Shown in pieces: positions 33,030 to 44,280 of a DNA stretch of 64,000 nucleotides (positions within the stretch are counted from its first letter, which is position 1; each line of letters opens with the position of its first letter). The stretch is taken from assembly GCA_963921195.1 (NCBI GenBank), contig OY992537.1, positions 15,711,125 to 15,775,124 of the forward strand. Direction: 5' to 3'. Origin of the DNA: Pegoplata infirma (taxonomy: Eukaryota; Arthropoda; Insecta; Diptera; Anthomyiidae). Made by a program: the position numbers and the translations under genes. Under the pieces are notes generated by a model. That model was not told the origin of the DNA. It did no database searches and saw only the letters and a list, made by a program, of their open reading frames with translations.

Positions 33030-33310
33030 ATGGTGGGGTTCTACGTGACTCTATCTTGACATTTGTCAGAAGTCTCATTATTACAAGACAAGACATTACT
33101 TTTAAATTACTTTTGAATGCCAAAAGTCTCATTATTCAGAGACAAGAGATTTCTTCCTAATTTAAAAGGATAGTAGTGTTCTACGTGACGCTATCTTTGC
33201 GAACGTCTCATTATTCCGATATAAGAGATTTCTTCCATATTTCAAAATATATGCTCTCCCAAACACTCATTGTATCTCTTTTCCATAATCGTCTCATTAT
33301 TCTACATTTA
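33030..33310. repeat. Imperfect repeats with GTCTCATTATT motif
   Basis: GTCTCATTATT occurs at about 33073, 33127, 33204 and 33291, mostly followed by an ACAAGA or ATAAGAGATTTCTTCC segment. GTTCTACGTGAC.CTATCTT occurs at about 33038 and 33178. The layout suggests an old duplication of about 140 bases. Function unknown. Confidence 0.55.
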
Positions 33311-33479
33311 GTTTGCGAGTATTATTTTATATCCGTATTAAAGCACAACATATTCCGCCACATGCATTCCAAAGTGGTAGATCATGTGAGTTGGCACTTC
33401 ATGATCTTGTACTCAAAATTAAAAAGGGAATTGATAGAAAGTTCTATAAACTGCGCGTATTCTTCAGCGACGGAGACTA

Positions 33480-33905
33480 ATAAGAAATGGGCACATGGAT
33501 GAACGTGTGAGACTACACGACAGATTTGGCCTTCTCTTAATCAGAGGCGCACAAGTCAGCTGATATCGCTTCCAAGAGCAGAGATTTCGATGATGCAGTA
33601 ATTACCGGACACTGTCTTATAGGACAGCACGCAGAGCAATGAGTTTTGCCGTCAAATAACTTTTGCCGGAGTTGCATGGAATAGGTGGAGTTGGAAACTA
33701 TCTAACACTTCATCTGCCATTGCCCGGCACTACTTGATCACCTAGCTTCACTGGGATTTAGAGAGTTGCACGATCTTTCTGATTTGTCGTATGTCAAAAA
33801 TCAATATGTTTGGAGTTTCATAAGGAACTTAAATTGGTTTAACGGCAGGGACTGCTAGGGGAACCTATTACAGTCCCGTGGTATCTCAACGGACTTCAGA
33901 TTCAA
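33480..33905 (+). pseudogene. R2-type LINE C-terminus and 3' UTR
   Basis: With frame changes the plus strand reads ITGHCLIGQHAE near 33600, FCRSCM, then HFICHCPAL (zinc-finger region) and LASLGFRELHDLSDLSYVKN near 33750-33800, ending SFIRNLNWFNGRD. The 3' UTR includes CAGTCCCGTGGTATCTCAAC. Relatives: 22578-22710 and minus-strand 40238-40680. RT for this group appears downstream at 33990, that is in the wrong order, so the two pieces come from different insertions. Confidence 0.7.
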
Positions 33906-33989
33906 TGTGTTCTGACGTATGTAACTTATTTTCACTACTAAAAGTCAGTGGGGTAAAAAAGTCACAGTTTGGAGGTTGTGTCCCCCCTC

Positions 33990-34475
33990 CATTATGTTTT
34001 GTGATCGACTCACTTCCAGTGCAAATACATACGACGTATGTGCATAAGCTCCCAGAAGTGTCTAAGAATGATCTCTAGAAAAATGCAGACTGTTATAGAC
34101 ATAATGCACAACTGGCATGGGTTATGTATGAAACCAGCCAAGACCACACTTGTGCTGTTTACGCGAAGGACCAAACCTACGGGGTCTCAAGGTTCCAACG
34201 CTGAAGGGTGTTACTCTTCAACTGTGCACAGATGTTAAGTATTTGGGGGTCACCAAGGATAGTAAACTAATGCGGACAGGCAAAACTTTGAGCCATAATT
34301 CATTGGATTTACATCACTGTAGCTAGGCCAATATTTTTCTATGGCGTTCTCATATGGTGACAAAAAACCTACAGTTATCGCGTAGAGAGTGCATAAAGAC
34401 TTGCAGATCTGTGTAAGACTGGTGCTCTACGTTTCACACGGACCGTTGCATAAGACGTGCTCTTCTATCTGAAAT
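33990..34475 (+). pseudogene. RNase H-type LINE, RT palm/thumb fragment
   Basis: Plus-strand reading MQTVIDIMHNWHGLCMKPAK then TTLVLFTRRTKPTG is the RT stretch after the catalytic box, and frame-shifted remains (VKYLGVT near 34238, VRPIFFYGVL near 34333) continue the thumb. The catalytic YADD itself is not preserved. The piece ends at about 34475, where J-type sequence begins on the same strand. Confidence 0.65.
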
Positions 34476-34925
34476 TTCACTGCGTTTGATCTTTATTTAT
34501 ACCGCCTATATCCGACCGAAAATGGTATACAATTTCTATATCTGGTCTGTCTTGAGGATCGGGTGCAAAGGGGTGCGTTCAAGCTTATCAATGATAATAG
34601 GGTTTCCAGCTCTATTGCGTCATTTTCTACCAATATTACCACGGTAGCTTTTCAGCTTAGATGGGCGAACTTATACCTAAGACGCGGGCGCATGCCCGTA
34701 GTACTCGCCTTTTTAGCAGATCACATCCGTTCGTTGTTGACTGTCCAACGTATCGCACAACGCATTAGAGAGAAAACTCATTTATCGGTCGAACTAGCCG
34801 TATGTGAAATAGACTCCCGGTATAAGTCTTCCAAGTAACAGTTAAAAAAAAATCGAATTAAATATCCACAGTACTCTCCCTTTTCTTCTTCTCATAACCC
34901 ATTTTCTGAGTGTTGGCTCAATTAA
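34476..34925 (+). pseudogene. J-type LINE C-terminus and 3' end
   Basis: Starts LYLYRLYPTEN, then DRVQRGAFKLINDNRVSSSI and a decayed stretch ending QRIAQRIREKTHLSVELAVC near 34800. These match the J C-terminus at 13168-13560 (DRVQRSALKLINESRVSNSI). The 3' end GAGTGTTGGCTCAATTAAAA at about 34908 matches the end of the long J copy. It is joined on its left to RT of another LINE group, forming an accidental hybrid. Confidence 0.7.
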
Positions 34926-35048
34926 AAAAATGTTGGAGCCGCGGTACGAACTAAAAAGTATTTGACTATTGGGTTTGGGGGCACATAAGCATACAGCGTA
35001 ATGAGAGCGTGAACGTATTGGCGAAACGAGAAGTTCAACTGCCACTTA

Positions 35049-35605
35049 CAAGGAAGGTCTTTCACAGGGCACCGATTATCATGAAACTTGCATATGGGAA
35101 AGAGGGGAGCAAAATAAGGGTTACCTGTTTTTTTATAGCTGCCCAATTTTAGATTTAGCGGGTCAAAGGGGAGGGGGGAAAACGTGATTTTTTTCGTTTT
35201 TTTAAGGATTTTTCTTATTTTTTAAAAAAAAACTATATGAACATTTTATACATGTCGAAAGGTTTTTTGAAGGTCGTGTCCAAATACGGCTTCGTTAAGT
35301 TCGTTATTGTCAAAAATGTAAAATCGTTGGGGTAGTTTATATGGAGATATATACTATATACGTACGACTACCAAAATCATATATAATAATCTCTATCAAA
35401 ATTAAGCAGACCCGGAATTTGTTTGTTTGGCGAAATTCCTGTTAGTTCGGCTATTATGCGGATTTTCCACAAAGCCCTTTTTTTTATAAGGGGGCAACCC
35501 TTTTTTAAATTTGAGATTTGGCAGCTAAGAAAAAACAGGTAACTCTAATCATTCATATTCAAGTTTCGGGGCAATCGGTGGGTGCCCTGTGAAAGACCTT
35601 CCTTG
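35049..35605. mobile_element. Foldback element, copy 1, TTA duplication
   Basis: Long imperfect inverted repeats: the left end CAAGGAAGGTCTTTCACAGG is the exact complement of the right end, and pairing continues loosely into the element. TTA flanks both sides (35046-35048, 35606-35608). Its 557 bp compare with 548 bp for the copy at 44818-45365, with which it shares the CAAGG(A/G)A(A/G)GTCT terminus and internal motifs such as GC(T/G)GCCCAA. No ORF. The duplication suggests PIF/Harbinger-like transposition. Confidence 0.8.
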
Positions 35606-35739
35606 TTAGTAGGGCAGATAGAATTCGTTCTCTCATACAGAATTTCTAAAAACAAATAGATTCCACTATAATGAGAAGAAATACCTATTTTGGTCTATGC
35701 GGTTCCTATATTCCACCAGCTAAATCCAATGTGTCCAAT

Positions 35740-35955
35740 TGGGGGCACTATGTATTTTCTGGCATTATCGGAGTGCTTTTGAGAAGACATGAGGTGTAAG
35801 ACCAGCTGGGGTACACCAAATGCATATAGCAGTCATCAGACCTTTTGTGAGGTTCGCAGCGGGCCTTTGGTGTCCGAGAACAATTTTGAAATCTACCCGT
35901 TGGAAGCACCACACCAGGCGCAGGTCTTAACGTTATGTTAGGTTAGGTTGAATAT
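35740..35955 (+). pseudogene. RNase H-type LINE, RT thumb scrap
   Basis: Plus-strand reading GVHQMHIAVIRPFVRFAAGL then WCPRTILKSTRWKHHTRRRS parallels the RT thumb WGLKPYIIHWMYGAIIRP region at 1060-1140. It is short and followed by GTTAGGTTAGGTTG near 35940, three TTAGG-like units on the plus strand. Confidence 0.5.
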
Positions 35956-35959
35956 GCTT

Positions 35960-37560
35960 CTATTGGATCTGCATACCTAAGCGGTAGCCATGAAATCTTT
36001 GTGCAGACTTCGTAAAAGTGCAGCATTGCATGAAAAGTTCAATGCGGGACATGTTTCGACAGTTTGACAGGCTTTCGTAACCTTGCCTGATGTTTGACAT
36101 GCTATTTGACAGCATGATGTCCTGCATCGAGTTTGGCAAGAAATTCTAAGTAAAGAAGGGAAAACTGATTTAAATCAGATTAACTTTTCGAAGACTACTT
36201 TGATATTTTCTTTGATTGCTTCTGGATCTAGTTGGTATTTGAACGATGAAACCAAGTATTCTCAAGCTCTACACTCAAAAAAGTATGTCGGTAAAATCTA
36301 CTACAAAAGACAGTTGTTTTGACTACATTTTGTCGTTGAAAAGGCGTCCACTACATAAACGGTAAAAACAACTGAACATGTTGTTGTTTTTAACTATTGA
36401 TTTTCAACTACAAAATGTAGTAAAAACTACTACAAAACTGTTTAATACAGTTGTTTTTTCTACAATTGCCTGAAATTTTATTTAAAAAATTTCTTAAACG
36501 GTTAAATGATTGATATTTATTTATTTAAAAAATTATTCAGTTGGTTGTATAGAATTTCGACATGATGACAATTTTTTGATGTATTTATCTGGAATTATAG
36601 AAGAAAAAAATTATATTAATAAAATGTTAAACAAAATAAATTGATTGTATTTACCTTTGTTTTTTTAATAGTTCATTTCAAATTTTCACCGCTACTGATC
36701 AAAATTTGTCTGGAATAAAAAAAAAACGAAATGCTTTGGCAAAATTGATTTATAAAAAAAAAGAATTAATTTGAAATGTTTCAAAAAAGTATGTACCTGC
36801 TCTGTTGTGTATACAAAGAAAAGAAAGATGGCGCGCTCATAAGAAAACAAAACACTGCACACATTTTATTTTGTTTTTTTCCGATTGGTTTTTACGCACG
36901 CTTATGTGAGCGCTATATTATACACACTTGTTATCTCATTTATCCACTTATTTTCTTTCGCTCAAGAATATTTTTCCAAAAACATATTTTTTGTTATAAT
37001 TAAATTTAATAAATTGTAATTTAATTTATTTAGATATTATTTATTTGGTATAAAAATAATTCCTTCCGCATCCCGCACGACCAACTCGCTCGACACATTC
37101 GTTTGTAATAAAAATTTCTAGAAAAAAACGAGTTTTAGAAAAAAAACTAAAAACAACTACATAAATCAACTATTGCTACAGTGTAGTATATTTTTTGTAG
37201 TTATTTTTTGAAACTACTAGAAAAAAAGTTGTTTGAGATTTTTTCATACAAAAACGACCGAAATTGTAGTTAAAAACAACAGCTACTACTTACTACACAA
37301 ACGACCGTCATGTAGTAACTGCAATAATTTTCTGAGTGTAGCCATATTTGCAACAGTTTTTCACACTCAAGTTTTTGCTATTGTGGAAGAAGCGACATGG
37401 ATAACTGACAATGGATGGGGGATGAGGAGAATCAATATTCTTTGTAAATATTAGGCTGTGCTTAAGGCGCTGGAATCTCCAGTCACCTCATCTAAGGTTG
37501 TCCAGAGACGTAGAAGCAAACTGAAAGAGGTCTAATTTGGGAGCAGGGTCTGTATGTTTT
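35960..37560 (+). pseudogene. RNase H fragment of a LINE, split by a TA-flanked MITE
   Basis: Before the MITE the plus strand reads YLNDETKYSQAL (to 36271); after it, from 37341, with frame changes, comes PYLQQ, VFAIVEEATWITDNGWGMRR, INILCKY and LKALESPVTSSKVVQRR. Together they are the middle of RNase H: the Glu region (VFAI, parallel to FQAEVFAI at 1376) and the helix with KALES. Catalytic ends are missing. The MITE inserted into the TA of this already truncated gene. Confidence 0.6.
36272..37338. mobile_element. 1067-bp MITE, CACTC ends, TA duplication
   Basis: The ends are CACTCAAAAAAGTATGTCGG and, reversed, CACTCAGAAAATTATTGC, each flanked by TA (36270-36271; 37339-37340). Near both ends ACTACA/TGTAGT and GTTGTTTT motifs recur (AGACAGTTGTTTTGACTACA on the left, TAGTTAAAAACAACAGC on the right), giving subterminal inverted repeats. 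No transposase. Sits in a LINE RNase H fragment. Confidence 0.8.
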
Positions 37561-37955
37561 GGGTTCTGGTCCAAACGGGCGAATGATATTGCTGATTTTT
37601 GAATAAAGTCTTAATAGAAATAAAACCAGAAAGCTAACTTTGAGAGAGGGATTGTCCCAACCTTACTATCCTTTTAATGAGACGCAACGGTTGTGTTCTT
37701 CATATGACAAGATTAGGGGTTATCTGCAACCTGTCTTGAGAATTAGGATACTACAGACCAATATTCTGTTGTTGCCGACAGATTACTGAGAATTGGTTCT
37801 GATATTCGTTGACATAGTCCATGAACCTTCCTTGTTTGACTTTTTCAGGTTTGTGAAAGCAACTGAGAAATTCTATCAAGGTAAAATATTCAAAATCGTG
37901 AACCAATGCTAAAAATGGCTGCTTTAAAAGCACGGTTTGTAGTTTGGAGAATCAG
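37561..37955. other. Unassigned
   Basis: No recognisable gene or repeat; a 60-residue minus-strand frame at 37751-37933 has no domain pattern that I know. Confidence 0.35.
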
Positions 37956-38898
37956 TAGGCTGACCATTCGTACTGATTTGATCAGTACATGTACTGATTT
38001 TTGATCACGTGTACTGATCAAAAAACGTTGTACTGATTTGTACTGATTTTTTAAAATATGTACTGATTGTACTGTTTTTTGAACATTTTAACATAAAAAA
38101 TAATTTTATTCGAAAATTCTGTACAAAAACTTTAATTTCTATAATATAAGTCGTCGGAGTTGTTTTTTATAAGTCTGAAAATGAGATAATTTATAATGAA
38201 TTTATTCTAAGGAGATTAGAGTTCGTGAATCAAGAGGTTCCTCAACGCAAAAATGAATCTGAGCACGAGGTTATTTTGATCTTCGTAAATTTATATGAAA
38301 ATGCGCACAGAATCTTTGAGGTTTTCTATAACGAAAAATCCAATGGGCCAATGGATTTTTTATATTTTTAGAAAGATGATGTAAATTGCATGAATCCAAA
38401 TGATTCTGAGATTTTAGAAGAGGTAATGTCATCAGAGCGTTATCGAAAAAGCGCTCAGAAAATCAGGGCCTTAAAAAAAAAACACGTGATTATTAGCTGT
38501 GAAGTTTTCTTACAGGAAGAGTAGTAAAAACTTACGGAAAAATCTTCAAAATCTGAGGGATTTTTTTATTCTCAAAACCTGTGGAATTTTGTTATATTTT
38601 CTGCACGGAAACTATTAAAACATTTAAATGAAGTCGTTTAAAGTCAACTAAATTTTCTGCAAAATCCAACCGTTGTTTTTTGCAGTTGTTTTTTAACAGT
38701 TGTTTTTTGCAGTTGTTTTTAACAGTTGTTTTTACTCAAAATACTTGGGGTCAAGTTAGTTTAACCAAAATTTTTTGAGTGTTGAAAAGACATCAGTGTT
38801 TTCTCATAGAAAACAACTTTAGAGAGTTTTTTCTAGAAAAAATAAAACATTAAAACTTGGGCGTACTGATTTAAGCTCAGAAAAAAATGGTCACCCTA
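37956..38898 (-). mobile_element. Non-autonomous hAT-like element, copy 2
   Basis: Reverse-orientation relative of 3194-4040. It begins TAGGCTGACCATTCGTACTG and ends TGGTCACCCTA; flanks AGAATCAG and AGCATAAG agree at 6 of 8 positions, compatible with a decayed 8-bp duplication. CAGTAC/GTACTG motifs are dense in the first 120 bases. Its inner part at about 38545-38830 (CAGTTGTTTTT repeats) is shared with 45390-45640 rather than with copy 1, so it carries an extra segment. Confidence 0.75.
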
Positions 38899-40135
38899 AG
38901 CATAAGTCCTCTTTCCTCCCTCCTATTCCTATGTTTAAGAGAACTGAAAATAAAGAGAAAATTCATAATAAACCGATTTGAAAATAAAAATATATTAAAA
39001 GCTCGTCTAAAAAGAAAATTTGACATTGACATTTATAATAAATTTCAAAATGCGATAACATAAAAACCGTTCGACCAATTTCATATTTGTGTTCAGCATC
39101 AAAATTAGTAAATACATAAAACGTATCTCAAGTTTTACACCATATATGTTTTAATCCTTGTAGCAGTTAAAATATGTTGTTTTTAAATATGTTAAACTCC
39201 AAAACTCAATATTCATTTCTTAGCCTACTTCCCATATAAAATTTAATTTCATTTACCTTTTTTAAAAGCCTTCAACTAACTGCCATGTCTTTTTTTCACA
39301 TTATATCTTCCATATTCATTATTAAAGTTTTATGTTTGGTACCTTTGCAAATACTCCTTTGTACATCAGCAACAGTTTTCCTAAAAGACATTGCCAAATG
39401 AATGGATGGATGGTATAACATAAACTTCATTTCAGCTCATTTATTTTTAGTTTATTAAGTATTTGTTGTATTTATCTTATTATTATTATTATGATGATGT
39501 GTTAATTCATGTAGTTGTTGAATAAACAAACGACGTCTTCATCTTTCACATCAACCGTCAACATTTAAACGCCTCCCCCAACAAAGGAAAATCCTCATCA
39601 TTATTATCATCATTTAGGAACTGACAAACAAAACTGGATGTACAGGATGTGATGCGCCAGATAATCACAAAAGACAATTTTAAAACAAAAGATTTCTTTG
39701 AGCGAATTTGTACTTATTTTAAATAGAGAATCTTAAAGTTTTGTACTTTTGTTGAATTAATAACAACCAAAAAAAAAAAATTAGCAATTATTCAATGATT
39801 TAATTGTTTTTTCCTTAAACAGACAAAATTTTTGTTTGGCTCCAATTTCCGCACATGTGTTAACTTTGACATTTCAGGATTATAAATATAGATTTCTCAT
39901 ATTAAATATGGTCTAGGTAAATTTTTTTGTGTAAAGAAAGGACTTAATATGTGGTGGACAATGATGCTAACACTTTAACCATTGATGATAAACGATTAGC
40001 TTGGAATTTGAAGATATTAAATTGAATACCACATAACATTTTAACTTAACCCGATTTTCAATGGTAACGGAAGTTCCATTTTCAGAATCCAATGAGAACT
40101 GAGCGCAAAGTTGACTTATCAAATTTTCTAGAAAA
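38899..40135. other. No recognisable gene
   Basis: AT-rich; TTATTATTATTATGATGATG at about 39477-39497. Nothing else could be supported. Confidence 0.4.
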
Positions 40136-40153
40136 TGGCGCCCAAGCGGGGGC
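40136..40153 (+). other. Primer-binding-site-like motif of an LTR element
   Basis: TGGCGCCCAAGCGGGGGC, the same 18-base pattern as at 28894, 42488 and (minus) 6673. Flanks show no LTR or protease/RT coding sequence. Confidence 0.4.
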
Positions 40154-40237
40154 CTGATTCAAAATTACTAGGAAGAAACTAAAAAATCACTGTAAACAAA
40201 ATGGGTAGGTCGAAAAAAAGTTTTTCGCTTTACATCA

Positions 40238-42480
40238 ACACACATAGACTCTGAGTTCCGTTATTATACCATTGCACAGTGATGGAGTTCCCCTTATAAA
40301 ACTCCTAAGATATTGAATTCTGACATCCGACAAATCAGAAAGATCGAGGAGCTTCGTAAACCTTAGTGAAGCAAATCTTTAACCAAAAAGTGCCGGAAAA
40401 TGACAGATAAAGTGTTCGATAGTTTCCAGCTCCTGCTTAACCAGGCAACTCCGGAAAAAGTCATTTGACGGAACATTTAACCGCTCTGAGTGCTTTTCAA
40501 GACATTGTCTAGTAATTAAAGTAAAGAAGCGATATCAGCTCACTTGTGCGCTTCTGAAAAAGACAAGGCCAAATCTGTCGTGTTGTCTCACACGTCCATC
40601 CATGTGCACATCTACGGCTAGTCTTCGTAGAAGAACAAAACTGCTCAGCAAAATTTTTCATTTGAAGTAATCTGTTCCTGAACGCAATATATTATCCTGC
40701 AACCGATTCTACTTAACATTCCAGAATCAATGATTTTTGTTTGAAATTGTCCTAAAGACAATCGTTTTTTAAAAGTAGTTTTTTTAAAAAAATATTTTAC
40801 ATTGAAAATTTTGTTGTGATCACCGTAGAATATATTTAAGAACCTATTTGAATAGAATCTGTTGCAAAAATTTTTTCTAGGCTACATTTTGCTTTTAAAT
40901 TTCAACATAGAGGCATACCAACGCATTTCAATTCCTTTGGAACTTTTAAGGTAGTTCCCAGTCTTGAGCCATATCGGCTTTGCAATTCTCTGGCAAGTCT
41001 CTGTGCCCTGGGGTCCATATGAGTCGTACGTCAAACTGTTTGATCTCATTTAAAGACGTACGGCAGTTAGGGGCAGATCTTGTTTTCAGAATCATTGACT
41101 CCAGGGACTTGATTGAAGCTCGACTGTAGGAATAAATGTTGACTGCAGTTGTAGACAAGCCATTGCCACTCAACTAGTCAGCCACTTCGTGTTTTGCTAG
41201 AGTATCTGCTCGGTAAACACTGCAATTATCTGGCAATCTTCGAGCTAGGCAACTTAAGCTCTTACGAATAGACTCCGAAGCCCACTTGTTCGTGTAGCTT
41301 CGATCTATCTGTGTAAACACAGATAGATAAAGTGGCACTCAAAAAAGCTCGTAGAGGGAGCGCAGTCCACATGCTCCCTACTCAATATGTCTAATGGTCC
41401 GTAGGTGTAGTGCAAAGAATTCCAGCGATGCACATCGACGCCATTCTCTGTACCTTCGTTATAAACACACGGTTCCCTTTTGTCTCCCGACAAAGATTTC
41501 ATACAGCAGTATTGGATGCACCACCGCTGTAGAAATCTATTAAACGACTAGGCCCAGTTGGAATATGTGTCAATGAGAAAATTTACACAGTGATTCCTTG
41601 AGGAAATGCCTTCAGGTTCTGACAAATTATAGGAAATTCTTTAGCACATGTTCTAACATTCTCATCAATTAATGTTTGTTTCAAGAGTGTGGAAAAATCC
41701 TCCAATACATCTATAAGGAAATGTCTTCACAATTACAGTATATTAAATTAAACTTTTAAATCTGGGAAAGTTCGGATCAAGCAGTTAGGTGTTGGAGTAA
41801 TAAACTGGAGGTTCCAGGTTCAAATCCAGTTGGGACTAAAAATGGACGAAAGTTATTTCTTAATATGATAAAGATAATTTAAAAGGAAAATGGATGAAAG
41901 CAAAAACTTACGGAAATACGAACATTTTTTGCATTATCGTCTGACCATTCCTTTTCAGACATTTCCTTAAAGACGACTTAAGGAAAATGTCATGGGAATC
42001 TTTGCACCCACTGCCAAATGCTGATTATGATTGAGGACATTTTAAAATTTTATATGAAACTGTCTTCAACTCGGTATATAAAGATGTCTTGGGGTTGTCA
42101 GGTGTGACTCTGACATGTCATTGGGCCGTCACCAAGGATGGCTTAAGGGCGTTGCCAACTGGAGGGCTAAGGCTCCATCGGTTTCCAATGGCCCTTTTAC
42201 AGGAATATAAAGAAATCGTTGCTTTTCTCACCCGTTCCTCAATATTACGCCTAAAATTCTACTTCCTATCTAGAAATACTTCAAGATACTTGGCTCTGTC
42301 TGAGAACATATATCAGTGCTGTCCAAAGAAATAGGATCAAAAGCTGGAGTTTTATATTTCCTTGTAAACAAGACAAGTTCAGTTTTACTAGGATTAAATC
42401 CCAGACTACAGTCTCTTGCCCGTTTCGAAAGATATTTTAGAGAACCCTTAAGAATGGCCCTTAATGTTGGTAGGTGTTTT
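40238..42480 (-). pseudogene. R2-type LINE, longest copy, heavily decayed
   Basis: Minus-strand order is RT, RNase H, C-terminus, 3' UTR. RT: LGFNPSKTELVLFTRKYKTP near 42380, then KYLEVFLDRK, RRNIEERVRKATISLYSCKR and AIGNRW down to about 42160. RNase H: FTDRSKLHEQVGFGVYS near 41310-41260, RLPDNCSVYRADTLA near 41215, and VRLIWTPGHRDLPENCKAD at about 41025-40975. The C-terminus and 3' UTR occupy 40238-40680 (matching 415-856 and 33750-33850). The stretches 40681-40930 and 41510-42060 do not look like the element and are probably insertions; a tRNA-like sequence sits in the latter. Numerous stops. Confidence 0.75.
41785..41852 (+). other. tRNA-like (SINE-head-like) sequence
   Basis: GGTTCAAATCC fits the Pol III box B (T-loop) consensus; upstream AGTTAGGTGTTGGAGTAAT has D-arm/box A character at suitable distance. 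The T stem has mismatches and no acceptor stem is evident, so this is better read as a tRNA-derived SINE head inside a decayed LINE than as a tRNA gene. Confidence 0.4.
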
Positions 42481-42487
42481 GCATTTA

Positions 42488-42505
42488 TGGCGCCCAAGCA
42501 GGGGC
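42488..42505 (+). other. Primer-binding-site-like motif of an LTR element
   Basis: TGGCGCCCAAGCAGGGGC, followed after about 10 bases by AAATCGCAAAACG as at 28894. It borders the R2 LINE end at 42480. No other LTR-element part was identified. Confidence 0.5.
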
Positions 42506-43885
42506 AAATATTTTAAATCGCAAAACGAAAATAAAGAAAGCACCGTCAATGAGGAACTTTAAATGATTTAATAAACATAATGGAATAGCGTAGAGAGGCA
42601 GAAATATCTACTGCAGGATTTATTGTAGAACGTCCATGAACATCGAGATCAGCATATCCTCTATTCAATCCATATTGGCGTTACGAAAATCAGGAAAAAA
42701 CACAGACATTCAATTGTTTGAAAATGTCAAACTAGGCTTTGACATTTGAAAATTTTAAAATGTTTTAAGAAGAGATCATGATTAACAATTTTAAGTGGTG
42801 AAAATAATACCATTGTTAGCTCTAAAGTTGTGATCGATTTCGGTTTTGAGACTCTGAAAACCTTTGTTTCGGTTACTTTAAATCAAGAGACAAAATTTCT
42901 TTCCAAATACATGTGTTCGATGAGGTACCCCTTTATAGCGTCGCGAGTCATTTGAAATGTCATTTGAAACTCGACTTCGAAGAGTGTGAACTGTCATCGA
43001 GACTGTCGCCTTGTTTCCAGTTCAAATTAATATTAATCTGGCTAAAACCGGTAGATGACCCAAATTCGGTTGCTGCTTCTAAATTCGGTTATGACAACTA
43101 AAAATTGTGGTTGTTTTGATTAATTATTAGTTATATCAAAAGAATTCAGTAGTGACTACCAAAGTTTTATTAAATCGACTAAATTTGGAAAATATGTAGT
43201 TAATTGGTTTTCTGTACATTCAAATTCCAATACCGTTTTATTAATTTCGTTTACCAATCTGCAATTAAAGTCAATAATTCAATTAATACATAAATATTTT
43301 TATCCAAAACTATTTTCAATTCCAATGAATATCTACTTAAAATTAACAATCTTAAAATCGTATTAAAAACATAAACACCATTTTAATATTATGAACGTGA
43401 ACAAACATGCATGCCATAGCAATGAATATGAAATTTGATCTGCAATGTTTTCATATTCATACTTACATAGATACCGTATGTACTGGTATTATTGTGAATG
43501 CACCAGTGAATGAGTTGAGTTCAGTTCAATTGAATTGAATAAATGTTCGATCGTATATTAAATGATCAAATATAAATATAACGATTGGCTTAACTGATCA
43601 AACTATTGCGATTAGACGCCATTTACGCTTAATAGAACTGGTCAAATCTTTAAGCAACAAAAAAAAATATTTTTGTATGTGCAGAAATGAACTGTTGACG
43701 CCAGCTAAACTATTTAGGTGTGTGCAAACGCATTTTCATAAATGTTTAAAGGCAGCAGGCAGCCAATTTATACAGATTTTTTATACACTTAAACAAAATA
43801 TTCTGGAGTTGGGAATTAAAAAGTGATAGAACAATTTTTTTGCTTGAAATACCATTCTGAGATACAGGCAGGCGAGGATTCAGGG
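42506..43885. other. No recognisable gene
   Basis: AT-rich unassigned sequence; an A run at about 43661-43668. A 62-residue frame at 42913-43101 has no recognisable domain. Confidence 0.4.
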
Positions 43886-44187
43886 GTGAGAATGGGATTT
43901 CTTCTCCAAAATTCAGTTCCAGAAAGTTTAGTTACACTCACGCATGATCACACAAGAGTGTGACTGAAAGTCAATTTTACACACGTGATTGTGAGTGGAA
44001 AAATTGCGTGAGTGAGTGTGCGTGAGTAAGATTATAGTGAGAATGGGATTTCTTCTCCAAAATTCAGTTCCAGAAAATTTAGTTACACTCACGCATGATC
44101 ACACAAGAATGTGACTGAAAGTCAATTTTACACACGTGATTGTGAGTGGAAAAAATTGCGTGAGTGAGTGTGCGTGAGTAAGATTAT
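43886..44187. repeat. Tandem duplication, 2 x 151 bp, CACTCAC/GTGAGTG-rich
   Basis: 43886-44036 and 44037-44187 are almost identical (GTGAGAATGGGATTTCTTCT start). Each unit contains TTACACTCACGCATGATCAC and GCGTGAGTGAGTGTGCGTGA, so it is itself an inverted repeat of CACTCACG/CGTGAGTG words. The high identity suggests a recent duplication. The same vocabulary occurs at 30093-30945 and 53140-53275. Confidence 0.9.
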
Positions 44188-44280
44188 TGCGTCAATAAGT
44201 GTTTGTGAGCCAATTTTTTTGTGTGAGTTCGCGTGATTTGTTTCCGCTTTATATTTCGTTTCGTTACGAATTAAAAAAAA

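Noticed and set aside
42089..42334. Plus-strand 81-residue frame
   Set aside because: The minus strand here reads as the R2 RT thumb; the plus frame is antisense.
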